A stretch of 41,728 nucleotides of DNA from Deltaproteobacteria bacterium. Lineage in GTDB: Bacteria; Desulfobacterota; Binatia; UTPRO1. The stretch covers positions 1 through 41,728 of the forward strand of contig VBKW01000036.1 of the NCBI GenBank assembly GCA_005879405.1. Direction: 5' to 3'. Under the pieces are notes generated by a model. It searched no databases and was not told where the DNA came from. It was given only the letters and a program-made list of their open reading frames with translations. This document shows, one piece after another, positions 22,321 to 30,651 of this stretch. A program made the position numbers and the translations under genes. The stretch's first letter is position 1. Each line of letters begins with the position of its first letter.

Positions 22321-22419
22321 CGAGGCGCGAAGGAAGCGAGCAGCGCAGGCGTAGCAGCGCTACGCCGAGCAGCGGAGCGACTGAGCAACGAAGTATCGCG
22401 ACGCAAATCGCCCCAGTAC
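22296..22419 (+). repeat. Dispersed palindromic intergenic repeat, copy 1 (124 bp)
   Basis: Terminal inverted repeats GTACTGGGGCGAGTTGCG (22296-22313) and CGCAAATCGCCCCAGTAC (22402-22419), one mismatch over 18; central hairpin GGCGTAG-cagcg-CTACGCC; second copy in inverse orientation at 29793-29933. Confidence 0.9.
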
Positions 22420-22420
22420 C

Positions 22421-24180
22421 TCAGTCGTACATTTGGTCGATCAGATTGCGGAAGCGCTCGGTCACGACCTTCCGTTTGACTTTGAGGCTCGGCGTCAGCT
22501 CGCCGGTCTCCTGTGCGAAGTCGCGGTCGAGAATGCGGAAGTATTTGATGCTCTCGTAGGACGCGAGCTGCTGGTTGACCGTTTGCACCTCGGTTTCGAT
22601 CAGCTCGACGACTTTCGGATGCTGGACGAGCGCCGTGCGATCGCCGACCTCGAGCTGCTGCGTGCGCGCGAACCGCTCGACCTCGTCGAGATCGACGGTC
22701 ACGAGCGCGACGCAGTACTTGCGGTTGTCGCCGATGACCACCGCCTGGCTGATGTGCGGCTGGGTCTTCAGGAGATTTTCGATGTTCTGCGGCGCGACGT
22801 ATTTGCCGCCCGAGGTCTTGATGAGATCCTTCTTACGGTCGGTGATGCGCAGGAAGCCGTCGGCGTCGATCTCGCCGATGTCGCCGGTGTGGAACCAGCC
22901 GTCGCGGTCCCAGCTCTCCGCCGTCGCTTCCGGCCGCTTGTAGTAGCCCTGCGCGATGTTCGGCCCCTTGGCGAGGAGGTCCCGAACTTGAAATGATCAG
23001 GGCGGTTCACAGTGAGGATCGGCGTCGTCTCGGTCAGGCCATAGCCTTCGAGGATGAGGATGCCGGCGGCGTGAAAGAACTCCATGATCTCCCGCGCCAG
23101 CGGTGCGCCGCCCGACACCATGAGACGAACGCGCCCGCCGAGCACCTGCCGGATGCGCGAGAAGACGAGAAAGTCCGCCACGGTCGACTGCCCCCACGTG
23201 AGAAGCGGCACCGGGCGGCGCTCCTGCTCGGCGAGACTGCGCTCACGGCCGGCGCCGACCGCCCAGTCGAAGACCATCTGCTTCACCGCGCTGCCCGACT
23301 CGCGGGTGCTCATGATGCGGGCGTAGATCTTCTCGAAGATGCGCGGCACCGACGGAATGACGTGCGGGCGCACCTCGGCGAGCTCGTGCGCGACGGCATC
23401 CACGGACGACGCGAATGCGGTCGTCGTCCCGATCCACAGACCGTGATACTCGAGCATGCGCGCGAACGAGTGCGCCAGCGGCAAGAACAAGAAATCGATT
23501 TCGCCCTCGCGCGCGAGCCCGATCGTCTCGACCGACTCGAGCGCCGCCAAGTGATTGCCGTGCGTCTGCATGACGCCCTTCGGCGGTCCGGTCGTGCCGG
23601 AGGTGTAGACGATCGTCGCCAGATCGTCGCGGCCCCGCTTCGCCATGCGTGCCGCGAGCGTCTCCTCGGCACGCTCGAGCGCGGCGCGGCCGCGTGCGCG
23701 AAGATCGCCGAGCGTGACGACGTCGCCGCCGTCGGCGTCACCCTCCATGAGGATCAGCCGCTCGACATGGACGGAGCAGCGCGTACCGTCGAGCTCGAAC
23801 CCTTCGCGCTCGGTCGTGCGGATCTTCTCGAGCTGCTTCGCGTTCTCGACGAAGCAGAAGCGTGATTCGGAATTGGCGAGGATGTACCCGCACTCGTGCG
23901 GAAGGCTCGATTGATAGATCGGCACCGAGACCGCGCCGCACGCGTACGTCGCGATGTCCGCCTCGACCCACTCCGGTCGCGTGGAGGCCAGGATCGCGAC
24001 CCGTTCTTCGGGCGCGAGCCCGAGCTCGAGGAGCCCGGCCGCGGTCTCGCGCACCGCCGTCGCGGTCTCCTCCCACGTGACCTCGCGCCATGCGCCGTCC
24101 CGCTTCACCGTGTAGCGTGGCTTGGCCGCGCGCACGGCAGCCCGATCGAAGAACATCTCCGCGAGATTGCGATACGCCAT
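22421..24180 (-). pseudogene. Long-chain acyl-CoA synthetase (AMP-forming), internally deleted and frameshifted
   Basis: MAYRNLAEMFFDRAAVRAAKPRYTV..., IVYTSGTTGPPKGVMQTHGNHL, LEGYGLTETTPILTVNRPDHFKFGT; frame switches at ~22980 to LLAKGPNIAQGYYKRPEATAESWDRDGWFHTGDIGEIDADGFLRITDRKKDLIKTSGGKYVAPQNIENLLK...; 1760-nt span is not a multiple of 3. Confidence 0.85.
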
Positions 24181-24194
24181 CCGCCGCTCCTTGC

Positions 24195-24689
24195 TCAGGC
24201 GTCGCGCTGCGGCATCTCTGCGACGGTTTCGTGCAACGTGACCAGTCCCACGATCTGATAGCTCCGCTTGCCGCCCGGCGTCTGCACCTCGACCTCGTCG
24301 CCGACGCCGCGATTCAACAGCGCGCGGCCGATCGGCGAGCTGAGCGAGATGGCGCCGCTCGCCGCGTCGACTTCCTCGGGAAACACGATGCGATACTCGA
24401 CCGTCGCGCCCTCCTCCACGTCCTCCACGGTCACCCGGCTGCCGTAGGCAACGACGTCGTGCGGAATCGACGCCAGCGTGTACATCGCGAGCTCCCGGAT
24501 CCGACCCTGCATCTGCCCGATGCGCGCGCGCACGAACTCTTGCCGCGATTTCGCCGCCTCGTACTCGGCGTTCTCGGAGAGGTCGCCGTGCGACGCCGCT
24601 TCTTGCAGCTCCTTCGGGAGCTTCACGTTGAGCTCGTGCAGGAGGTCCTGCAGCTCCTTTTTCAGGCGTGTGACGACCGGAAGTTCCAT
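24195..24689 (-). CDS. greA: Transcription elongation factor GreA
   Basis: 164 aa; LKKELQDLLHELNVKLPKELQEAASHGDLSENAEYEAAKSRQEFVRARIGQMQGRI...SPIGRALLNRGVGDEVEVQTPGG. Confidence 0.96.
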   Translation of the reverse strand: MELPVVTRLKKELQDLLHELNVKLPKELQEAASHGDLSENAEYEAAKSRQEFVRARIGQMQGRIRELAMYTLASIPHDVVAYGSRVTVEDVEEGATVEYRIVFPEEVDAASGAISLSSPIGRALLNRGVGDEVEVQTPGGKRSYQIVGLVTLHETVAEMPQRDA

Positions 24690-24772
24690 CGATTTCCTCC
24701 GAAGGCGCGGATGCTAGCGAAATGCCATTTCGCAAGTCAAAAACATCCGACTCGCGCGGCAGCAGATATGTG

Positions 24773-25178
24773 CTAGCCGTTGCTCGCCAGGATCGATCGA
24801 ACGATCTCGGCGGCGCGTCGGCCGTCGTATTGGCCGGCGTGGCGCTCCTTGAGACGCGCCATGATCGGGCCCATGGCGTTCAGGCCGTCCGCGAGCCAGC
24901 TGCGGACGAGGTTCGTGAGCTCGGCGTCGTCGAGCTGCGCGGGAAGATACCGCATCAGGATGGCACGCTCGGCGGCATTTTGGGCGACGAGGTCCTCACG
25001 AGCGGCGGTGCGGGCGTAGCTCTCCGACGATCTCGGCGTCGTTCAGCTCCGCAACGCCGCGCTCGATGCGGAGATTCGCGATCGCGGCGAGCAGGCCGCG
25101 CAGCACGTACACGGTCGGCATGTCGCGCGCCTTCATGGCCGCCTGCAGGTCTTCGCGCAGCATTGCTTCGGTTGCCAT
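24773..25178 (-). pseudogene. GatB/YqeY domain-containing protein, internally deleted and frameshifted
   Basis: N-part MATEAMLREDLQAAMKARDMPTVYVLRGLLAAIANLRIERGVAELNDAEIVG; C-part in another frame ESYARTAAREDLVAQNAAERAILMRYLPAQLDDAELTNLVRSWLADGLNAMGPIMARLKERHAGQYDGRRAAEIVRSILASNG; 406-nt span. Confidence 0.85.
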
Positions 25179-25228
25179 CCGTGGTCACCTCGCGCTGCCG
25201 ACCGCGTCCTGCGGCCGCCGCGTCCCGC

Positions 25229-25387
25229 TCAACGTTTGGTCGTGAAGACCTTCTCCTGTTTCACCCCGGGATCGTGGGAAGCCCACGCGAACCAGTTCTT
25301 CACCTCCATGAAGAACGCGTCCTTCTCGTACGCATACCAATACATGGATGCCAGCCCGAGCAGCAGGCCGGTCAGAAAACGTCGCAT
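25229..25387 (-). CDS. 52-aa putative single-pass membrane/signal-anchored small protein
   Basis: MRRFLTGLLLGLASMYWYAYEKDAFFMEVKNWFAWASHDPGVKQEKVFTTKR*; N-terminal basic-hydrophobic segment; fills the yqeY upstream gap. Confidence 0.6.
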   Translation of the reverse strand: MRRFLTGLLLGLASMYWYAYEKDAFFMEVKNWFAWASHDPGVKQEKVFTTKR

Positions 25388-25479
25388 AGCGCCGTCCTTT
25401 CTGCCCCTCCGGCACTGCCCGGCGAAAAAGTGTAGCGGCGGGATTGCGGTCCTGTCCAGCCGCTTTCGGCGCCGAGGCG

Positions 25480-25929
25480 CTACTCTCGGCGGCGTGTCGG
25501 CGGCGGCGCGACGTCGCCCGCGGGGCGCGTCGTCGAAGCGGCGCCCGGGCTGCGCTCGCGGAGCCGGCGAACGTCGGCCACCGTCTGGCGCGGGGCGACC
25601 CCCATGTCGGCGAGGAGCCGGTTCGCCATGTCGGCGGTGATCTGGTCTCGAATCGACCCCTGCCCGTCGAGATCCGTCGTCAACACGGCCTCGATCTTCG
25701 CGCGCGCGACCCCGGTCGCGATGAGCTGATCGAGCAGCTGGCTCAATCCCACCTCACCGCGGCAGCGGGCGTAGAGGTCGAGCAGCGTGCCGCAGTCGTC
25801 GCATTGGCGGCGCATCACGCCGGCGCGTTCTCCGCAATATCGACATCGCACGTTGCACCGCCCGTCCCCGTCGCATACGGTTCGTGCGCCCTCGGCTCGT
25901 GCGGAGATCCTCCGCATGCGATCCGCCAT
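25480..25929 (-). CDS. Hypothetical zinc-ribbon protein
   Basis: CRYCGERAGVMRRQCDDCG (CxxC...CxxC) followed by a ~90-aa helical region; start uncertain (25929, 25917 or GTG 25851). Confidence 0.6.
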   Translation of the reverse strand: MADRMRRISARAEGARTVCDGDGRCNVRCRYCGERAGVMRRQCDDCGTLLDLYARCRGEVGLSQLLDQLIATGVARAKIEAVLTTDLDGQGSIRDQITADMANRLLADMGVAPRQTVADVRRLRERSPGAASTTRPAGDVAPPPTRRRE

Positions 25930-26668
25930 CCGACGCGTCGCTTCCGCAGCGCTCGACGCGCTCTGCCCGGAGCGCTGCGCGGCGTGCGGCGTCGTCGTCG
26001 CGACGCACGACCTCTTTTGTCACGCGTGTCGCGACGCGGTCAACGTACTCGGTCCGCCGGAGTGCGAGCGCTGCGGCCGTCCCCTCGCGGTGGGCGCTGC
26101 GTGCGCGCCCTGCGTGCTCGAAGACGGCGCCATCCGTCAGGCCCGCGCGTTCGCGCGCTACGAGACCGGCGTCGTCGGTCATCCCGTCGCGCGCGCCCTG
26201 CACGCGTTCAAGTACGCCGGCACGTGGCGCTTCGCCGCGCGGCTCGCCGCCGCAATGCTGACGCGCGTGCCGGCGACCCAAGCAGCCGGCGCGCCACTCG
26301 TCGTGCCCGTGCCGCTGCACCCCGCCCGCCTCCGCGCTCGCGGCTACAATCAGAGCGCGATGCTCGCGCGGCACATTGCCCGCGCGCGCCGCTGGCCGAT
26401 CGTACTCACGCTGCTCGTCCGCACGCGCGATACGCCGTCGCAGACCGCGCTCACCGCCGCTGCGCGCCGCGCGAACGTCGCCGACGCGTTCGCCGTTCGG
26501 CATCCCGGCGCCGCCCGCGAGCGCGCCATCCTCCTCGTCGACGACGTCTGGACGTCGGGCGCGACGGCGCACGCCGCTGTGGCCGCGCTTCGCCGTGACG
26601 GCGCCCGCGTCGTCGACGTGCTCACCTTCGCGCGCGTCGCCGACCCGCGCTATGAGACGGGCACGTGA
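25916..26668 (+). CDS. comF: ComF family protein (phosphoribosyltransferase-like)
   Basis: CPERCAACG...CHACRDAV...CERCGRPL zinc finger; FKYAGTWRFAARLA; VPLHPARLRARGYNQSAMLAR; ILLVDDVWTSGATAHAA. Confidence 0.93.
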   Translation: MRSAIRRVASAALDALCPERCAACGVVVATHDLFCHACRDAVNVLGPPECERCGRPLAVGAACAPCVLEDGAIRQARAFARYETGVVGHPVARALHAFKYAGTWRFAARLAAAMLTRVPATQAAGAPLVVPVPLHPARLRARGYNQSAMLARHIARARRWPIVLTLLVRTRDTPSQTALTAAARRANVADAFAVRHPGAARERAILLVDDVWTSGATAHAAVAALRRDGARVVDVLTFARVADPRYETGT

Positions 26669-27387
26669 GGGACGCGCATCGTGACGAGTGGGAGGAGCGC
26701 CATCGCCGCGGCGGGGTCGCCACCGCGCCGTCGCCGTTCGTCGCCAGCGCGCTCGACCTGATCGTGCGGCGCCACGCGGCGGCGGGCGAGACGTGCGGTC
26801 ACGGCGCGGCGGGCGACGCGCGGCGGGAGCCGACCATGGTCGAGCCGCGCGCGCTCGACGTCGCCTGCGGCGCCGGGCGTCACGCGCTGCTCCTCGCGGC
26901 ACGCGGCTACCATGTCCTCGCGTTCGATTTCGCACGCCCGGCGCTCGTCGCGCTGCGCGCTGCTGCGGCGAGGGTCGGCGCGCAGCGCAGGATCGACGTC
27001 GTCGCCGCCGATGCGACGTCGTGGCCCGTGCGACCGGCGTCCTTCGACATCGTCGTCGTCGTCGATTTCCTCGAGCGCGCGCTCTTCCCCGACCTCCGCG
27101 CCGCCGTCGCACCGGGCGGCGTGCTGGTGATGGAAACCTTCATGGTCGGCCAGGAGCGGCACGGCCATCCGCGCAATCCGGCGTACTTGCTCCGTCCCGG
27201 CGAGCTGCGCGACGCATGCCGTGGATGGACGGTCCTCCTCGCGCACGAGGGTGAGAGCACGGCGGGCGCGGCGGCGTGTCGCGCCGGCATCGTCGCCCAG
27301 CGGCCGCGTGAGGCGCGGTTCGGAGAGCGCACGCGGCCGCGCGACGTTGACAGCACGGAGCCTTTCGGGTCCTATCCGCGTCGATGA
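26665..27387 (+). CDS. Class I SAM-dependent methyltransferase
   Basis: 240 aa; ALDVACGAGRHALLLAARGYHVLAFDFARPALVAL (motif I), DIVVVVDFLERALFPDLRAAVAPGGVLVMETF. Confidence 0.85.
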   Translation: MRDAHRDEWEERHRRGGVATAPSPFVASALDLIVRRHAAAGETCGHGAAGDARREPTMVEPRALDVACGAGRHALLLAARGYHVLAFDFARPALVALRAAAARVGAQRRIDVVAADATSWPVRPASFDIVVVVDFLERALFPDLRAAVAPGGVLVMETFMVGQERHGHPRNPAYLLRPGELRDACRGWTVLLAHEGESTAGAAACRAGIVAQRPREARFGERTRPRDVDSTEPFGSYPRR

Positions 27388-28421
27388 CGGCAGGCGCGAC
27401 GTACGCCGCGGCAGGCGTCGACATCGACGCCGGCGAGCGCCTCGTGCGGCGGATCGCGCCCCTCGCCCGCGGCACACGCCGGCCCGAGATCCTCGCCGGC
27501 GTCGGCGGCTTCGCGGCGTTGGCGCGGATTCCGCGCCGCTACCGCGACCCGCTGCTCGTCACCTGTACGGACGGCGTCGGCACGAAGCTGCGCATCGCCT
27601 TCGCCCTCGATCGTCACGACACGATTGGCATCGATCTCGTCGCGATGAGCGTCAACGATCTCCTCACCGTCGGCGCCGAGCCGCTCCTCTTCCTCGACTA
27701 CTTCGCGACCGGCGCGCTCGACGTCCGTCGCGGCACGGCGCTCGTGCGCGGCATCGCCCGCGGCTGTCGGCTCGCCGGCTGCAGCCTCGTCGGCGGCGAG
27801 ACCGCCGAGCTGCCGTCCTTCTACGGGCGCGGCGAGTACGACGTCGCCGGCTTCGCCCTCGGTGTGGTGGAGCGCCGGCGCGTGATCGACGGCCGGCGCA
27901 TCCGTCCCGGCGACGTGCTGGTTGGGCTGCCGTCGGCGGGCTTGCATAGCAACGGCTACGCGCTCGCGCGCGCCGTGCTCCTCGAGCGCGCGCGCCTCGC
28001 GCTCGAGTCGGTGCCGCCGGGCCTGCGTGTGCCCCTCGGCGTCGAGCTCCTGCGGCCGACGCGCATCTACGTCCGACCGGTGTTGGGCCTCCTCGCGAAG
28101 GTACCCCAAGCGGTGCGCGGCATGGCGCACATCACCGGCGGCGGTCTCCCCGGCAACGTCCCGCGCGTCCTGCCCGCGGGTTGCCGCGCCGTGGTCCGAC
28201 GCGGCTCGTGGCGGACGCCGCCGATCTTCGCGCTCATCGCGCGACTCGGAGGCGTTGCGCGCCCCGAGATGGACCGCACCTTCAACAACGGCATCGGCTT
28301 CGTGCTCGTCGTCGCTCGCACCGACGCGGATCGCGCCGTCGCCCACCTCCGCGCGCGCCGGCTGCGCCCGGTCGTCATCGGCGAGATCGTGCGCGGCAAG
28401 CCGGGAATCGACTTCGTCTGA
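27384..28421 (+). CDS. purM: Phosphoribosylformylglycinamidine cyclo-ligase
   Basis: 345 aa; TYAAAGVDIDAGERLV, LLVTCTDGVGTKLRIAF, GIDLVAMSVNDLLTVGAEPLLFLDYFATG, AHITGGGLPGNVPRVLP. Confidence 0.97.
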   Translation: MTAGATYAAAGVDIDAGERLVRRIAPLARGTRRPEILAGVGGFAALARIPRRYRDPLLVTCTDGVGTKLRIAFALDRHDTIGIDLVAMSVNDLLTVGAEPLLFLDYFATGALDVRRGTALVRGIARGCRLAGCSLVGGETAELPSFYGRGEYDVAGFALGVVERRRVIDGRRIRPGDVLVGLPSAGLHSNGYALARAVLLERARLALESVPPGLRVPLGVELLRPTRIYVRPVLGLLAKVPQAVRGMAHITGGGLPGNVPRVLPAGCRAVVRRGSWRTPPIFALIARLGGVARPEMDRTFNNGIGFVLVVARTDADRAVAHLRARRLRPVVIGEIVRGKPGIDFV

Positions 28422-29095
28422 TGGCACGGCCGCTCGCGCTCGGCGTCCTGCTCTCCGGCGGCGGCACCAACCTCCAGGCATTGATCGACGCGATCGCTGC
28501 GCGCGCGCTCGACGCGCGCATCGGCGTCGTCGTCAGCAACCAAGCCGCCGCCGGCGGCCTCGCCCGCGCCCGCACGCACGGCATCCCGTCGGTCGTCGTG
28601 CCGCACGGCGATTTCCCGTCGCGCGCGGCGTTCGACACCCGGCTCGTCGAGGTCCTGCACGCGCACGGCGTCGAGCTCGTCGTGCTCGCCGGCTTCATGC
28701 GCCTCGTGACGCCGGTGCTGCTCGGCGCGTTTCCGGCCCGCGTCCTCAACATCCATCCCGCCCTGCTGCCGTCGTTTCCCGGTTTGCACGCGGAGCGCCA
28801 AGCCTTGGAGCACGGCGCGCGCGTGACCGGCGTCACCGTCCACTTCGTCGACGAGCACGCCGACCACGGCCCGATCATTCTCCAGATCGCGGTGCCGATC
28901 CTTCCCGACGACGACGAGGAGCGGCTCCATCTCCGCATCCAGCGTCAGGAGCACCGCGCGTACGCGCAGGCGATCCAATGGATCGCCGAGGGCCGCATCC
29001 GCATCGACGGCCGGCACGTCCTCGTCGACGGCGCGCCGATCGACGCCGACGCGACGCTCGCGAGCCCCGGCGTCTCTCAGCGCACGTCGTCGTAG
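28421..29095 (+). CDS. purN: Phosphoribosylglycinamide formyltransferase
   Basis: MARPLALGVLLSGGGTNLQALIDAI...LAGFMRLVTPVLLGAFPARVLNIHPALLPSFPGLHAERQALEHGARVTGVTVHFVDEHADHGPII. Confidence 0.97.
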   Translation: MARPLALGVLLSGGGTNLQALIDAIAARALDARIGVVVSNQAAAGGLARARTHGIPSVVVPHGDFPSRAAFDTRLVEVLHAHGVELVVLAGFMRLVTPVLLGAFPARVLNIHPALLPSFPGLHAERQALEHGARVTGVTVHFVDEHADHGPIILQIAVPILPDDDEERLHLRIQRQEHRAYAQAIQWIAEGRIRIDGRHVLVDGAPIDADATLASPGVSQRTSS

Positions 29096-29754
29096 AGCCG
29101 CCGCAGGCGCGCCGGCGAGACGCCGAGTGCGTGCGCCAGGCGCAGCCCCCACATCAACGCGACGGTGCGCAGCGGCCCGCGCCGTTCCCAGCGTCGACCC
29201 GAGGTGACGACGCGGGCGCGCAGGCACGCCGCGCGTCCGCGACGCTTGAGCGCCGCCGTGAAGCGCACGTCCTCGAAGAGCGGTACCGTGGCGTAGCCGC
29301 CGAGCGCCTCGAACGCGACGCGGCGCACGAATATCGCCTGGTCGCCGGTCGCGATCCCCGTCCAGCGCGACCGCCAGTTCATCCCGGCGGCGACGAGCGG
29401 CAGCCAGCGGCTCGTGCCGTCGAGGTGCACGTCGAAGCGGCCGCCGACGACGCCGGGATCCGCGAGCGCGTCGGCGATCGCGACGTCGAAGCCGCGCGGC
29501 AGCAGCGTGTCGGCGTGGAGAAAGAGCAGCGTGTCCCCGCTCGCCGCCGCCGCGCCGGCATTCATCTGCGACGCCCGTCCCGCCGGCGCCCGCAGCACGC
29601 GGTCGGCGTCGCGCGCCGCGACCTCGCTCGTGCGATCACGACTGCCGCCGTCGACGACGATGACCTCGTGCACGTGCCCGCTGCGCACGCGCGCGAGCGT
29701 CGCGCCGATCGTGCGCTCCTCGTCGAGCGCCGGCACGATCACGGACAGTCGCAC
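29077..29754 (-). CDS. Glycosyltransferase family 2 (TIGR04283-like)
   Basis: MRLSVIVPALDEERTIGATLARVRSGHVHEVIVVDGGSRDRTSEVA...ASQMNAGAAAASGDTLLFLHADTLLPRGF...GGRFDVHLD...LFEDVRFTAALKRRG. Confidence 0.85.
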   Translation of the reverse strand: MRLSVIVPALDEERTIGATLARVRSGHVHEVIVVDGGSRDRTSEVAARDADRVLRAPAGRASQMNAGAAAASGDTLLFLHADTLLPRGFDVAIADALADPGVVGGRFDVHLDGTSRWLPLVAAGMNWRSRWTGIATGDQAIFVRRVAFEALGGYATVPLFEDVRFTAALKRRGRAACLRARVVTSGRRWERRGPLRTVALMWGLRLAHALGVSPARLRRLYDDVR

Positions 29755-29792
29755 GCGCCGGTGTATGGACGTGCGGCGCGCGATGTCAAACC

Positions 29793-29933
29793 GTACTGGG
29801 CCGATTTGCTTCGCGATACTTCGTTGCTCGGGCGCTCCTGCTCGGCGTAGCGCTGCTACGCCTGCGCTGCTTGTCCTCGCTTGACGAGGGCTCGCTTCCC
29901 TCGCGCCTCGTCTCGCTCGCAACTCGACCCAGT
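29793..29933 (-). repeat. Dispersed palindromic intergenic repeat, copy 2 (141 bp)
   Basis: Reverse complement ACTGGGTCGAGTTGCGAGCGAGACGAGGCGCGAGGGAAGCGAG...CAGCGCAGGCGTAGCAGCGCTACGCCGAGCA...GAGCAACGAAGTATCGCGAAGCAAATCGGCCCAGTAC aligns end to end with copy 1 apart from a ~21-bp insertion. Confidence 0.9.
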
Positions 29934-29967
29934 CGAAATCGTTGCGCCCGTCTGGTACCCCTGGCGC

Positions 29968-30651
29968 GTGACCGATCCCGCGCTCCGCGCGTTGCTCCTC
30001 GACTACGGTGGAACGCTCGACGGCGACGCGCGGCACTGGTTCGATCATTTTCTCGAGCTCTACGCGCGCTGCGGCGTCGCGCTCTCGGCCGCGGCGTTGA
30101 AGCCGGCGTTCTATGCCGCCGACGAGGCGCTCGCGGCGGAGCCGGACGTGCGTCACTTCGGACTCGAACGCATGACGGACGCGCACGTGCGCTTGCAGCT
30201 CGCGGCGCTCGGACACACCGACGCCGCCCTGGTGCGACGGCTCGTCGACGCCTTCGTCGCTGACACGCGCGCCGCGTGGGAGCGGAATCGGCCCCTGCTG
30301 CAGCGGCTCGCACGCGCGTTGCGGCTCGGCGTCGTGTCGAACTCGTACGGCAACATGCCGGCGCTGCTCGCCGAGGCGGCGCTGGCGCCGTTCGAGGTGA
30401 TCATCGACTCAGCCCTGGTCGGCCTCCGCAAGCCCGATCCGGCGATCTACACGCTCGCCGCGCGCCGTCTCGACCTCCCGCCGGCGGCGATCCTCCACGT
30501 CGGCGACTCGTGGGAGCGCGACGTGGTCCCGGCCGTCGCGGCGGGAATGCGCGCCGTGTGGCTGGCGGCGCCGGACGCACCGGCGCCAGCCGTGCTCGCT
30601 CGTGTCACCCGCATCGCGTCGCTGCGCGAGCTGGAGGCGGTCGTCGCATGA
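29968..30651 (+). CDS. HAD family hydrolase
   Basis: LRALLLDYGGTLDGDARHWFDHFLELYARCGV...LGVVSNSYGNMPALLAEAALAPFEVIIDSALVGLRKPDPAIY...AAILHVGDSWERDVVPAVAAGMRAVWL; GTG start. Confidence 0.88.
   Translation: MTDPALRALLLDYGGTLDGDARHWFDHFLELYARCGVALSAAALKPAFYAADEALAAEPDVRHFGLERMTDAHVRLQLAALGHTDAALVRRLVDAFVADTRAAWERNRPLLQRLARALRLGVVSNSYGNMPALLAEAALAPFEVIIDSALVGLRKPDPAIYTLAARRLDLPPAAILHVGDSWERDVVPAVAAGMRAVWLAAPDAPAPAVLARVTRIASLRELEAVVA

Noticed and set aside
22221-22406. 61-aa ORF (and related frames at 29414-30313) with shared Ser/Arg/Ala-rich peptide
   Set aside because: Accidental translation of the palindromic repeat in both copies rather than a shared protein domain.
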